A program made the translations under genes and the position numbers. Of a DNA stretch of 64,000 nt, positions 1 to 10,210 are shown piece after piece. The stretch's first letter is position 1. Each line of letters starts with the position of its first letter. This DNA is from Sebastes aleutianus (taxonomy: Eukaryota; Chordata; Actinopteri; Perciformes; Sebastidae), in contig CAKAKS010000067.1 in assembly GCA_916700875.1 (NCBI GenBank), positions 8,645,591 through 8,709,590 on the forward strand, read 5' to 3'. Under the pieces are notes generated by a model, which ran no database searches, was not told the origin of the DNA, and saw only the letters and a program-made list of their open reading frames with translations.

Positions 1-627
1 AAAATAAACTTGCCACCTCTCTTTGGTGGACAAACTATAGAATGGTGATACTCAAAACATATATTTGGCATTTCTGTTCTTCAGTATCTTGTTTTTTAAA
101 TAAAAAAAACAATAATATTGTGTGATAAAGTAATTACAGAACAAGTGAAGACAAGTACAGGGACACATAAACAGCCAAAAGAGAGAGTCTTGTTATATAT
201 CCCGTACTGATATGTTTATATCAGCCTGCTCAATTTATCGGTTGGGCTGTAGTTTCAATTCAGAACTTGTAGTCTCGAGTGGCTTGTATTTATTAATTTT
301 GAACGTTACACAAACGTCACACAAAAATGGATCAGCTGTAGCTTTATAGGTAAATTCACCACAGTGGAACTTTTATGTTCCAAGTTATGTCGCTAAATCA
401 CACTGCATAAAATTGTTGACAAACCCATGTGTAAGAAAATGTCTAGTTTTTTAGAATAACAACATCGAGGTGTCATTTTTGTGAAGTTCTCTTTTAGTTG
501 CAGAACCAGTTTTCATGGTGACAGTATGCTGAACACATTTCATTGCAGTAATCTAGTTTGACCTTTATAAAATGTGAGGCTGATGACGTTTTAACATGTC
601 CCCTCTCTGCTTTCTGTTTTGTGTCAG
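1..627 (+). other. rab12: rab12 intron (partial), no feature seen
   Basis: AT-rich intron sequence upstream of the first exon in the window. It ends in a pyrimidine-rich tract and the acceptor GTGTCAG at 621-627. I see no coding potential and no recognisable repeat. Confidence 0.8.
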
Positions 628-717
628 TACGCCTCAGAGGAAGCCGAGCTTCTCCTGGTCGGGAACAAGCTGGACTGTGAGACTGATCGTATCATCTCCA
701 GACAGCAGGGAGAGAGG
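628..717 (+). CDS. rab12: rab12 exon with G4 motif
   Basis: This 90 bp phase-0 exon encodes 30 residues beginning YASEEAELLLVGNKLD. The NKLD at 664-675 is the G4 motif (NKxD) that reads the guanine base of GTP or GDP. The acceptor is CAG at 625-627 and the donor is GTGGGT from 718. The residues after G4 (CETDR, then RQQGER) match Rab12 rather than the closely related Rab8, Rab10 or Rab13. Translation continues in frame into the exon at 1199. An in-frame ATG at 596 falls in the intron and is not the start. Confidence 0.95.
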
Positions 718-1198
718 GTGGGTCCGGCACACAAATGCTCCCATTCACCATCATAAGACAAAACCACATCCTCTGTTTCTATAAATTTGATATCAAATTC
801 TCTAAAAGAAGATGCAGTAATACAAACAATAGATGCATTAATGTGTATTATGAGCAGAGCATCTTGAAAGCTCAGTCACAATTTACGACTGCAGGGAAAT
901 AAAACTAAAATATCCTAAATAATGCAGAATGTAGGGCAGATGGATGCTTTCAGTGTGCCAGTTGATTGTCTGAACATAGACTTTGTGTGCTTCAAAGACA
1001 CACTGATAACACGGATGCCCTCCTCCAGGAACTGACATTATGTGTAGCACAGCAGCAGGCTTATCCAAAAACTCCATTAAATCTAAAGGGGAGACTTTTT
1101 CATGAAGTTTCCAGCTGTTTTGTTCAGCTTCACTTCTGCTCCTGTGGATTGATTGTTTTGCTGACGTTAAGATAATTTTTTCTCTATTTGTGTTGCAG
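718..1198 (+). other. rab12: rab12 intron
   Basis: An intron of 481 bp with donor GTGGGT and acceptor TGTTGCAG. I see no repeat or gene in it. Confidence 0.85.
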
Positions 1199-1303
1199 TT
1201 TTGCTCTCGAATAAGTGGAATGCGCTTCTGCGAAGCTAGTGCCAAGGATAATTTTAATGTGGACGAGATCTTCCTGAAGCTTGTGGATGACATCCTTAGC
1301 AAG
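1199..1303 (+). CDS. rab12: rab12 exon with G5 motif
   Basis: This 105 bp phase-0 exon encodes 35 residues, FCSRISGMRFCEASAKDNFN and onward to VDDILSK. The SAK at 1238-1246 is the G5 motif, which contacts the guanine ring. The stretch GMRFCEASAKDNFNVDEIF is characteristic of Rab12. The acceptor is TTGCAG at 1193-1198 and the donor is GTGGGT from 1304. The start of the exon (FCSRI) differs from the FAQQI of mammals as I remember it, but G5 is intact. Read-through into the intron meets a stop at about 1600 and is not coding. Confidence 0.96.
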
Positions 1304-2861
1304 GTGGGTTTGCCATCAGTAGAGCCTGACCAAATATCTGATAACGATGAATTAGTCAGTGACCACATTTACATGCACACTAATATTCCACTATTATTCC
1401 GAATAGACCAATATTTCATATATATTTCATATGCCTCATTCCGATTGGAGCATTTTTTCCAATTAAGACCTGTGGGATATGCCGATATTATTCAGGTTTC
1501 AGGAGCATTCTTTGGACATGTATACAGCGCATTCGGAATATGTGTCTCAGTCTGGGTTTTTACAGCAGTTTGCAACACACATCGTTTTGCCTGTTTATGA
1601 CCAGCTCTGTGTGTTGTACACAAACCAAGCAGAGATGTATGCCCAAAAGAAAAGAAGGAGAACCACACTTAGGATAGACAGGAAGGCATCCGCGCACTCC
1701 AAAATATTAAAACAAGTGGCAAGCAAGGAAGGAAATGTATTAAAATGCCTTTTTTATAGTGGCATGTACTGTAGGTCTTCATCAGGGCTTCCAACGGGTG
1801 GATTCTCTGACGAACTTTATAAATGATTTAGCCACTATAATAAAGGCTTTTTAATATATTACCTTCCTCATTTGCCACTTGTTTTAATATTTTGGAGTGC
1901 CTGGATTGCCTTCCTGTCTATCCTGATTTTTTTTCCCCTTTTTCTAAGAGTACCCAACACATTTTGCCTTACGGTTGAGTACATAGAGCAACCAGTTATG
2001 TCTCTTTCTGAGAAACACACCTACCATTAAAAATTATGAAAGACTTGGATATCAACAGGTTTTTGAATATGTAATCGGAGTATGCACGCAAACAGGAATA
2101 TTAGTAGAATAATCATTTTCATTAGTCATATAAACAGCATAGTCGGAATATTGTCTTTTTTTTAAATAAGGACAAAAAACAGAACAGTTTGTGCATGTAA
2201 ACATAGTCGATGTTCATTTTTTTAACAAAAAAAGCATAATATGAACAACCATTTTTATTAAAGATTCCTTAGATTTGGTTATGAAAGAATTGTGACCAAG
2301 ATATGTGCAGAGCAGGACATTTTCTAGTTAAACAGGACAAACTATGTAATAGCGACACTGTTTCTAAATTCCAAACAAATGTATCTTTAACATTTCCGTG
2401 CTGTACTTTCTTGTGACGTATTGGTCGACGTGTGCCAATACTGATACATATGTGATGAGCTAATATCAGCCCATCAGATTGGCCAATATTCTATCCAAAT
2501 GAAAAGTCTAAATTCGTCACTTTCCGCCAGCATTTCTAAATTTTCATCAGATTATTACAGTAAAAGTACACTTTTACTTGATCGTTCTTTGTACACACAT
2601 TCTTTTGTGGCTCTTGTTCTGCCTAGAATATTTGTTTTCAGAGCACTTCTCTGTTTCATAAACCTCATACAGCCACAGGAATATCGTCAAGACACTGATT
2701 ATTTTGCTCCTTAATGCTTATTTTTCTTTTCTACAAATTGAAGCTTCTTCAGCCGTTGCGCTCAATAAGTCACTGTGGATGCCAACTTAAGCACACTGCC
2801 TGAATATTCAGTGCATTAACCCTGTGTTTCCTGACTTGTCCTCTTCTTCCTGACACAACAG
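1304..2861 (+). other. rab12: rab12 last intron
   Basis: A 1558 bp intron between the G5 exon and the terminal exon. It holds an inverted-repeat element at 1671-1924. I recognise nothing else in it. Confidence 0.85.
1671..1924. mobile_element. Inverted-repeat element, possibly Penelope-like
   Basis: Two arms of about 100 bp in opposite orientation face each other around a centre near 1797. The left arm starts AGGATAGACAGGAAGGC at 1671 and its reverse complement ends at 1924, with about 85-90% identity by eye. On the minus strand the loop carries CTGATGAAG (1777-1785), which resembles the 5' half of a hammerhead-ribozyme core. No GAAAC half follows it. The arms resemble terminal repeats of a Penelope-like retroelement joined head to head, which is an inference. 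Confidence 0.55.
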
Positions 2862-2969
2862 ATGCCTCTGGAAGTTCCCAACAATGAGCTTTCCAACAGC
2901 ATCCTGTCTCTGCAGCCTGAACCGGAAGTGCCTCCAGAGTTGCCGCCTCCTCGCATGCGCTGTTGCTGA
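2862..2969 (+). CDS. rab12: rab12 terminal coding exon, prenylation tail
   Basis: The exon encodes the last 35 residues, MPLEVPNNELSNSILSLQPE and onward, ending PPPRMRCC, with TGA at 2967-2969. The acceptor is ACACAACAG ending at 2861. NELSNSILSLQPEPE followed by a proline-rich linker is the Rab12 hypervariable tail. The closing CC is the signal for double geranylgeranylation by Rab geranylgeranyltransferase, which anchors the protein to membranes. Phase 0 is kept from the preceding exon (ILSK then MPLE). Confidence 0.97.
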   Translation: MPLEVPNNELSNSILSLQPEPEVPPELPPPRMRCC

Positions 2970-3828
2970 GAGTCCGAGTGGTCCCCCATCCTACACACAC
3001 ACATTCACAGCACACACACACACATGCAGAGTACCAATCTGGTCACCAGAGGGCAGCAAACAGCAGCAGTTTGGAGTTATTGGCTGCTGATGTAAGATGC
3101 ATGGACTCTCTCTCAACAACCAGTATTATCTTTCCCTCTTTCTTCTCCTGTTTCGTAACTGTACACTATGACATGAACTACACTAACACTTAGGCCTGGT
3201 GAATCACCCACTTCCTACCACCCCTTCTGTCTACTACATTTGACCCAGACTACCTCATTCCTCGGACCGTTAGACTAGCTGTGCCCCGCAGGTGCCTTCG
3301 AGGTAGAGAGCCCTCTGGTAGCAGTTGCACATTTTACAAGGAGGATGATTATTGAGGGCTTTACAGCTTCCTGATGAAAACTCATCATTGTACACTAAGT
3401 TTGTCTGAGTTGCCCGACGGTTTGGTATCTCTGCATTAGCTTACAGAAAAGGGATAACAATATCTCACGTCTCTTCAGCTTAGTTTGGATCTAGGTACAG
3501 TAGTTTTATATTCTTATTAATTGGTATTATTACCAAGTGACGAGTTGACTTGAGGTAAACAAAAGCACATGATGTAAATATGGCGTGTTGCTGTAACGAC
3601 TGGACAGGGTGCAGATTTTATGCGGCCAGCAGTAGGTGGATGTGTGGTGGTGGATCATATCAGTTTGTATTCCTTTGCCTTAAAGTGTTAAAGTGGCTGG
3701 AACGGCTTATTTCACACATTTGTATAATTGTAATGTTTTGCACTACAATCCATCTTATAGTTTAGCTGACAAGACAGAAAGTACACGAGATCGATGCTGC
3801 CTCGGTAGTGGCCGCTCTGAACTCACAG

Positions 3829-4490
3829 TTAAAGGGATAGCTTGGGTGTTTTGAAGTGGGATTGTATGAGGTACTTATCCATAGTCAGTGTATTACTTAC
3901 AGTAGAAAACGGTCGGCACGTCCCCAGTTTAGAGAAGCAGACAGGAGTTACCTGCTGTGGACGGGCCGGCAGCAAAATGTATTTCAGCCACCTAAAAAAA
4001 TCAATATCAGTTTAAGCGTACGCTATATTTAGAATATTTTCAGCGGGTTACCTTGCTGTGAGACAGCTATACAGTCTATGTTTCCGACAGGGACTGACTG
4101 AAGCTGTTATCTATGCTCTCGCCAAAGCAACCAGACTCCATTGGAAAAAAGCAGTAATTTTACCTCGCAAAACACAGGAGTTGCTGGTCTACCGCTGCCT
4201 CGATCGGTTAGTTTGCTTGAGTTATTGTGTGACTTTGGTTAGTTCAGATTCACCAAAGTCACACAATAGCACAAATAAACTATCCAATTGAGGAAACGGT
4301 AGACGAGCAACTCCAGTGTTCTGCGAGGTAAAATTACTGTTTTTTTCAATGGAGTCTGGTGGTTTTGAAGAGAGCATAGATGGATACAACGGCTTCAATT
4401 GCCGACCATCATCTACTGTAGGTAATACACTGACTATGGATAAGTATCTCATACAACCCCACTTCAAAACACCCGAACTGTCACTGTTAA
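3829..4490. mobile_element. Fold-back TIR element in the rab12 3' UTR
   Basis: This is a 660 bp palindromic element. The outer arms match over about 85 bp: GGGTGTTTTGAAGTGGG near 3848, and its reverse complement ending near 4474. The inner arms match over about 165 bp around a centre near 4245. The left arm has about 230 bp with no partner on the right. TTAA lies at both ends (3829-3832 and 4487-4490), as with elements that target TTAA. No transposase is encoded. Part of the right arm (about 4324-4375) recurs in the 218 bp tandem repeat of mtcl1 intron 3. Confidence 0.75.
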
Positions 4491-5698
4491 AGTGGGATGG
4501 AGATGCAAGGAGAGATGGGTAATGTAGTCTTTGAGGGATTAGTGTTTTCACAAAGGCATTCTCCATGTGTCGTGTGTTACTGGCTTTTTAGAGGAAGTAC
4601 AGACAGTAAGTAGCCAGTAGACACACACACACATGGTTTTAGCCTTTGTTTTGCTTCTGTTACTAATATTGCAAAGTGTTTTGTTTTTCTCTGAATTCAG
4701 ATAGAGAAGAATGTTTGAGTCTGCCTTTTAGGGAGGAAAAGGTGCAGGAAGGTTTGTTTAGTATTTGAAGGACTCAGGAAACTTTGATCGGCTCATATCT
4801 GCTCATTTTGACAGGCTTTTATTGCAGATTTGAGTTTCATAACATTGTGAACAAATTGATGAAGAAAGATCTTCATATAAAATCCTGCTTGACGGGGGAC
4901 GTTTGTGTTTTTAAGAAGAGGTCAGCAGTTTTTAAATTTATGATTTGGCAGTTTGTTACAGACCAGTATGGGGTGTATCCCATTACTTGCACATTTTCAA
5001 AAAGACTAGGCTATGCATGTTAATCCCTTCCGTGTTCATAGCTATTAATAATCATTTAATTCTTCCGTCTTGTTTTGTTAAATTAATGCAATATTGTAGC
5101 ACTGTGCGTGTTTCTGTTTTGTTTTTACACATTGAAGTTAAAGTCTGAGGGCGAGGAAGGAAGAGCCCATTCAGAGTAGCTGATTTAAAATGACCTAAAC
5201 TGACGTGCTATTGGTTTATTTGATTTTTTTTTTGTTGAAGTTTTATGTTAAAGTGGACTTAAACTGGCACATTATGTATTCTAACAAATGAATAGTTTCA
5301 TACCAAAACAAAACAATGTTGCTAACAAAACAGTCACTGACATCCAAGCACATCTTGCAATAAGATCATCCGCCAGCAAACCACCATACATCACCTGCGT
5401 TTTGAAATGACAAACTTCTTTTGATATCGTTTCGTGGAATGAAACCTATTCATTTGTCCCCCCCTTTAGCATTCGACACTAACCCTGTGGTCTCTGTTTT
5501 AATAGCCACGCCTTATACTACTCAGTGTTTTAAATATACATTTTAAGAAATGCTTTTATTTGAAAATGTGTATCCTTTAAAGATGGAAGACTGTACTTTG
5601 TATTAAACCTGTTCTAAGTCTTTTGAAACAGTTTTGGCATGTTTAAAGCAGATTTGTGGTATTTATAACTTGTGGCATTCTTGAACTAATGAAATGCA

Positions 5699-5704
5699 AT
5701 TAAA
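5699..5704 (+). promoter_or_regulatory. rab12: rab12 poly(A) signal candidate
   Basis: ATTAAA is the commonest variant of the vertebrate poly(A) signal. It is followed 40 to 120 bases later by a long TG tract, which fits a GU-rich downstream element. Cleavage would be expected near 5715-5725. The mtcl1 promoter begins a few hundred bases further on, which favours termination here. Confidence 0.5.
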
Positions 5705-5745
5705 GATATCTATATTTATTACCAGATTATGGTCTTGATTTTATT

Positions 5746-5791
5746 CTGTCTGTCTGTCTGTGTGTGTGTGTGTGTCTGTGTGTCTGTGTCT

Positions 5792-5825
<34 letters not shown>

Positions 5826-5826
5826 C
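5746..5826 (+). repeat. (TG)n / (TCTG)n microsatellite
   Basis: About 80 bp of TG dinucleotides interrupted by TC, just after the proposed rab12 poly(A) site. Confidence 0.95.
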
Positions 5827-6034
5827 GTCCCAGGGGTTCTTGAGTGGATTCCAGGAACACAGAAATGATAAATTTCTCAGTTTTAATGGCATTTCTTTCG
5901 CTTCAGAGGTTCAAATCATTGGAAGATGATGCAGAAGTGATGTTTTATTTCATGATTTGGAAACAGGCACATCTGGCTGTAGATGTTTTGAATTTTGATG
6001 AATGTTTTGTGATACCTTATGATTGGTTTTATGT

Positions 6035-6145
6035 CTGCAACCGTGTAACTGTGGTGCTGCCTATCTTGGCCAGGACACTCCTGGAAAAGAGATTTTTAAT
6101 CTCAATGAGTTTTTACTACTGGTTAAATAAAGGTTAAATAAATTT
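6035..6145 (+). mobile_element. Dispersed-repeat 3' end with TTAAATAAAGG tail
   Basis: A stretch reading CTATCTTGGCCAGGACACTC, then AAAGAGATTTTTAATCTCAA, then a direct duplication of GGTTAAATAAA. This is the familiar 3' end of a teleost dispersed repeat. The doubled AATAAA could also act as a backup transcription terminator between rab12 and mtcl1. Confidence 0.55.
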
Positions 6146-6239
6146 TAAAAAATTATAAGATATTTTAGATTGGGGTCTTGGGGATAAAAACAATTGATTG
6201 GAGGATGTGATTTAGAGGTATTAAGGTTTCCCAAAGGGA

Positions 6240-6980
6240 AGAGGTGATGGTGCCTCCTGAGTCCATCTTTGCACCTCATGTGAAGGTGTCCAATAGCCAA
6301 CAGAGTGTGTGTGTCGTTAGGGCATGCGCACCAAAGCGTGTCAGACCTGGTCCCGCCTGCATGGTCCCACAGAAAATAAGGGGTGTGCTTGCTCTGGTTG
6401 CTCGTGAGGAGGCAGCAGCGCATGCGCCTCGCAGGAAATCACGGGCGTCGAGCCTCCTCTCCTCTCCTCTCCTCCTCACACCACACCGCAGCAGCGATTG
6501 CAGATCTTACATGTCAGATAGATAGGAGGGAGTGGGAAGGGGGTACACGAGAGAGACTGGGGGGCCCAACACTCACAGAGGGATGGAGAGCCGGTCTGCA
6601 GAGGAAGAAGAAGAAGAAGAGGGCTGATCTGACTAAGACTGACTCTTTTCTTTCTAACTTGGAGCCTCACGAGTCTGCAGATGCAACCTGTCTGTCATCC
6701 CCATCCGTCCCAGTAATCCCATTCTGTGTTGCAGCGTTTCTTCAAGGCAGCAGAGGGGACTACAATGACAACCTGGTGAATGCACACGGAGAGATGGAGT
6801 AAAGCAATAAGCACCTCGCAGGATGCGCATCATCCACAGCCCGATAAGGAAGAAGAAGAAGGTAGTAGAGCAACCTGCTGGCTGTTTTTCTCACACCGTC
6901 GCATGTCAGAGGAGATTTTCCGCGGTGGTGCTGTTGTGGATTGATCGTTTCCTCCATCGCCCTCCTGGTGGTGTCGGTGT
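6240..6980 (+). promoter_or_regulatory. mtcl1: mtcl1 promoter and 5' leader (inferred)
   Basis: Composition shifts here to GC-rich DNA with many CpGs. GCGCATGCGC at 6418-6427 is a full NRF1-type palindrome, and GGCATGCGCAC at about 6322 is a near match. A polypyrimidine stretch of TCCTC repeats follows at about 6456-6476. These are features of a CpG-island promoter without a TATA box. Transcription probably starts around 6400-6500. The leader holds upstream ATGs; the longest open frame runs 6383-6802 and could limit translation if transcribed. No exact start site can be given. Confidence 0.55.
6418..6427. promoter_or_regulatory. NRF1-like palindromic site
   Basis: The ten bases GCGCATGCGC match the NRF1 core. 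The site lies about 560 bp upstream of the mtcl1 ATG, within the GC-rich leader or promoter. A weaker half-matching site is about 100 bp upstream. Confidence 0.5.
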
Positions 6981-7886
6981 ATGATGGAGAGCTCCAATGG
7001 CTCTGGCAGCGACACCAAACCGCAGAACCAGAACCACCAGTTGGAGAAGAAGAGACTGAACCGAGTGCCTTCTCCGGCCAGACCTTTCCTCAAGGATGTG
7101 CACTCTCGCTGCTCCACCAAGCCACCTGCCATCGTACCCAAATCACCCAAATTCAACAAGCAGCAGCAGTCCTCCTCGGTGCCCTTGGCCCATCCGAACC
7201 GCAGCTCCAGACGCAACACGACCGGAGCGAAGGAGAAACCATCAGCCACCACGGCGAAAAGTAAGACCTCTGTGGCGAAGAAGCCCACCAAGGTGCTCCA
7301 GCATGCAGCAGCAGCCGGCAGCATCAAGCCGGACAGCAGCTCCACCAGCAGTAGTCCAGTCCTCGCTAAAGGCAAGAAGGGGAGACTAGGCTCCTCGGGG
7401 TCCCCCCAGGGCCCTCTCAGCCATGGATCCCCGATCCGGGTACCCACCGGAGCAGCGCCTCTTCTCGGCTCTTCTCGGGTCAGCCAGACTGACAGCAGCT
7501 CCGACCTGTCCGACTGTCCGTCCGAGCCGCTGTCGGACGAGCAGAAGCTGGCACCGGCCGCTAGTAGCGACGCCGAGTCCGGCACCGGCTCCAGTGACAG
7601 GGATCAGGTGGGAGGCGATAATCCGCTGACTGGAGCGGCTACCGGAGCTCCTCCTGCTGCTGCTACCGGAGCTGCTGGTGCTCCTCTGCGCACAAGCGAC
7701 GCTTCCTCCGCCGCCGCCAAGGGAAGCAGCAGCAGCATGATGTCTCAGGCTCAGCATGGAGAGAAACACAAGCAGGAGAAACCCTCATCAGGAGCACAAT
7801 TCCGACTGCCAGGCACCAAGGATGTAACTGAGGAGGAGCTGCTGCGGGAGGTGGAGGATCTGAGATCTGAAAACGACTACCTCAAG
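6981..7886 (+). CDS. mtcl1: mtcl1 coding exon 1
   Basis: The exon encodes 302 residues and ends at donor AAG|GTATGG. Two ATGs are adjacent. The one at 6984 has the better context (A at -3, G at +4), and MESSNG aligns with the METLNG start of human MTCL1, so the true start may be 6984. Residues 28-39 (RVPSPARPFLKD) are a conserved motif. Residues 47-165 are a disordered region rich in basic residues, Ser, Pro and Gln. Residues 170-207 (TDSSSDLSDCPSEPLSDEQ onward to GTGSSDR) are acidic, Ser-rich and strongly conserved in MTCL1. Residues 283-302 (TEEELLREVEDLRSENDYLK) open the first coiled coil. High GC, unlike the flanking introns. Confidence 0.93.
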
Positions 7887-7939
7887 GTATGGCCGATGCT
7901 ATCTGACCCCCATATGACAACTATTAGGACTTTAAGAAC

Positions 7940-8337
7940 TTTAAACATGCACGATCTGCCTTTAAACATGCACTATCTGCAATTAAACATGCACTATCTG
8001 CCTTTAAACATGCACGATCTGCAATTAAACATGCACTATCTGCCTTTAAACATGCACGATCTGCCTTTAAACATGCACGATCTGCTTTTAAACATGCACT
8101 ATCTGCCTTTAAACATGCACGATCTGCCTTTAAACATGCACGATCTGCCTTTAAACATGCACGATCTGCTTTTAAACATGCACGATCTGCCTTTAAACAT
8201 GCACTATCTGCAATTAAACATGCACTATCTGCCTTTAACATGCACTATCTGCCTTTACACATGCACTATCTGCCTTTACACATGCACTATCTGCCTTTAC
8301 ACATGCACTATCTGCTTTTAAACATGCACTATCTGCA
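7940..8337 (+). repeat. 21 bp minisatellite, about 19 copies
   Basis: A tandem array of a 21 bp unit of the type TTTAAACATGCACTATCTGC, with variants ACGAT/ACTAT and CCTTT/CAATT. It starts 54 bp after the exon 1 donor. One copy near 8236 has lost a base, and the last five use TTTACACATG. The unit is a multiple of three and lacks stops, so exon 1's frame stays open through most of the array. It resembles a single-copy stretch just downstream (about 8415-8440, CATATGCACATACTGCATTT), from which it may have been amplified. Confidence 0.95.
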
Positions 8338-8340
8338 ACC

Positions 8341-8632
8341 ATATTGGACTCTAACCACTGGCGCACTTTACACTTACTTCACACTATACATCCTATATAC
8401 CACTTTACAGACTGCACATATGCACATACTGCATTTATTTATTGACGGACTTTACACACTATGTTCACCCATTCACTCTGTATCTTTTATATCTCTATTA
8501 TTGTTTTTATAATTTTTGTATACCTTTACCTCTCCTGTGTTTCCCTCTGTTTGCTGATGTTGCTGCTTTGACACTTGAATTTCCCTCCGGGGATTAATAA
8601 AGGTTAATCCTATCTTATCTTATCTTATCTCA
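8341..8632 (+). mobile_element. LINE-type 3' end with (TTATC)n tail
   Basis: The sequence ends CTTGAATTTCCCTCCGGGGA, then TTAATAAAGG, then repeated CTTATC. This is the usual 3' terminus of fish non-LTR retrotransposons that end in a short microsatellite. No reverse transcriptase is present, so only the 3' untranslated end was inserted. Together with the upstream minisatellite it may form a single insertion. Confidence 0.6.
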
Positions 8633-9617
8633 ACAAGTTAACACGGCAGGCAAATGTGGCAATACTATTTGTTGCATATGTTTTATATAACAAACAACAT
8701 AATTCAAAATCTACATTTAAAAGATTTGTTGCCCCATTTAATCTCTATCCAGCTGTTTCCCCAAAGAGGACCCCAAACAGTTCCTTTACAGGAGTTCAAT
8801 CCCCACCATCACCTGCTTTTTTAAGTGTCCTTGAGCAACTTCCACCTGCTCACTGATTGAAAGCATCATCTAAATGTATAAATGATTAAAAATCCAAACG
8901 CCTCTCCTTTAATGCCCAGCTGTCATCCCCATGATGTCCCTCTGTCGCCTCTCCATCCATCATGTCGTATTTTTTACCCTTCCCGGGCTTCCCTGAGGGG
9001 TTGACCTTTATTGATGGGTCTTTTATTGATAGTGGCTTCACCCTGATGTGTCCCTAGACTTTATTTTCTTTATAATAGTGTTGCTGACATCTCCCCAAAG
9101 TCTATTTTGACAGAAAAACATCACATTTTGTCGCCCTCCCCCCCACCCCCCTCATGTTGCATCTGGGACACGGAGAGTAACATCATCTCCTGTAATGATG
9201 TGAACAGATTGTAGTCAGGGATGCACAGTAGTTTTTTAATCAGATTTCCAACATTTCATCGTTGTATTTTACATATTGCATGAAGATCCTGCTTGAAGAT
9301 TTCATGCAGGATCCCCCTCGCCCCCTCCCCCCACTTCTTTAAGTAGGCTATCCCCATAAATTGGAGAGGGGGGGGCAAACAGATAATGCGGCAAACAATC
9401 TCGCAGGTTTATTTATTTATTTTTTCCGATGGCAGACAGGTTTATTTGCATGTTACTCAGAGTATTATTTCAAACTTGATCACGCATGTCTGTGTCTCTC
9501 TCTCTCTCCCTGGCTCGGTAGAAACACAAGAGAGTTAATCAGCTTTGCTGGCTCTGGCTGTAATGGCTTTATCCCACAGGACTTGATAACAGTCAGATGT
9601 CCCATGTGTGTGGGGTT

Positions 9618-9638
9618 CAGTCAGTCAGTCAGTCAGTC
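9618..9638 (+). repeat. (CAGT)n microsatellite
   Basis: A short perfect run of five CAGT units in intron 1. Confidence 0.85.
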
Positions 9639-9921
9639 TGCCAGCTGGGACTCGGAGGTGAACTCCTCTACCTCCCCCTCCCGCCCTCCATGCCCCCAAA
9701 ACGTCTGGGAGTCCCCACCACTGCTACTTCACTACTGCTCATTGAAAAACACGTATATCACATTTATTTCGACCTCTCACTTTTATTTTAGATTATATTA
9801 TTAGGTGTTTTTGCTTCTTTTGATTGCATGAAGAGAAAATATGTCATGAAGGGGATTTTAACCCGTCTTATTGTGTATACATAAAACACAAAGAAACAGA
9901 TCTGCAACTAACAATTTCCTT

Positions 9922-10210
9922 TAGAGCTGCAATGACTCGTCGATAAAACGAGTAGACCATCAACAGAAAATTAACTGTTGACTGTTCTGGTAATCAATTT
10001 CAGTCTGCTTTTCTCTGTTTAATATCTTTGTAAATTGAATATCTTTGGACTGTTGGCCAGACAAAACAACATTTCAATACGTCACACTCAGATCTGGGTT
10101 CTTTTTTTAACTGTTTAAAAAAAAAAAATAGAATGAAACAATTAATCGCTGAATCGAGAAATAATCGTCTGATTAATCAATAATGAAAATAATCGTGTGT
10201 CGCAGACCTA
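9922..10210. mobile_element. Short TIR element, TAGRGCTGCA family
   Basis: Starts TAGAGCTGCAATGACTCG and ends GTCGCAGACCTA, roughly the reverse complement of the start. The ends carry the ATTAATCGATAATnAAAAT-like palindromic motif typical of a very common teleost family. The interior has the diagnostic AAATTGAATATCTTTGGACT with GACAAAACAA. No coding capacity. Related copies lie at 10205-10625, 13420-13752, 14455-14600, 21583-22080, 45300-45660 and 50760-51035. Confidence 0.65.

Larger units (their letters stand above)
1..5720 (+). other. rab12: rab12 gene, 3' part (span)
   Basis: This is the 3' half of a Rab-family small GTPase gene, with three coding exons and a long 3' UTR. The spliced product in the window is 100 residues and runs from the strand before the G4 guanine-binding motif to a di-cysteine C-terminus. 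Family knowledge: Rab12 acts on recycling endosomes and lysosomes, promotes degradation of the transferrin receptor, and is a substrate and activator of LRRK2. The P-loop, switch I and switch II exons are upstream of position 1. The identity rests on the Rab12-specific tail (NELSNSILSLQPEPE followed by a proline-rich stretch and RCC) and on the downstream neighbour mtcl1. The 3' limit is inferred from a poly(A) signal near 5699. Confidence 0.93.
2970..5720 (+). other. rab12: rab12 3' UTR (inferred)
   Basis: No further coding exon follows the stop. The first convincing cleavage context is ATTAAA at 5699-5704 followed by a GT-rich tract at 5746-5826, so the UTR is taken to run to about 5720. 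An earlier AATAAA at 4274-4279 lies in the fold-back element and could give a shorter transcript. The tract also holds CA repeats at 2993-3022 and 4621-4634. Confidence 0.6.

Noticed and set aside
6383..6802. 139 codon frame upstream of mtcl1 as a separate gene
   Set aside because: It sits in the GC-rich leader, has no recognisable domain, and is better treated as a possible upstream reading frame.
7924..8241. Minus-strand 105 residue repetitive frame (LKADRAC repeats)
   Set aside because: It is the reverse complement of the same minisatellite. Any 21 bp array without stops is open on both strands.
7887..8321. Continuation of the exon 1 frame through the minisatellite as coding sequence
   Set aside because: A good donor (AAG|GTATGG) ends the conserved SENDYLK, exon 2 continues the same coiled coil in phase, and the extension is only an open 21 bp tandem repeat.
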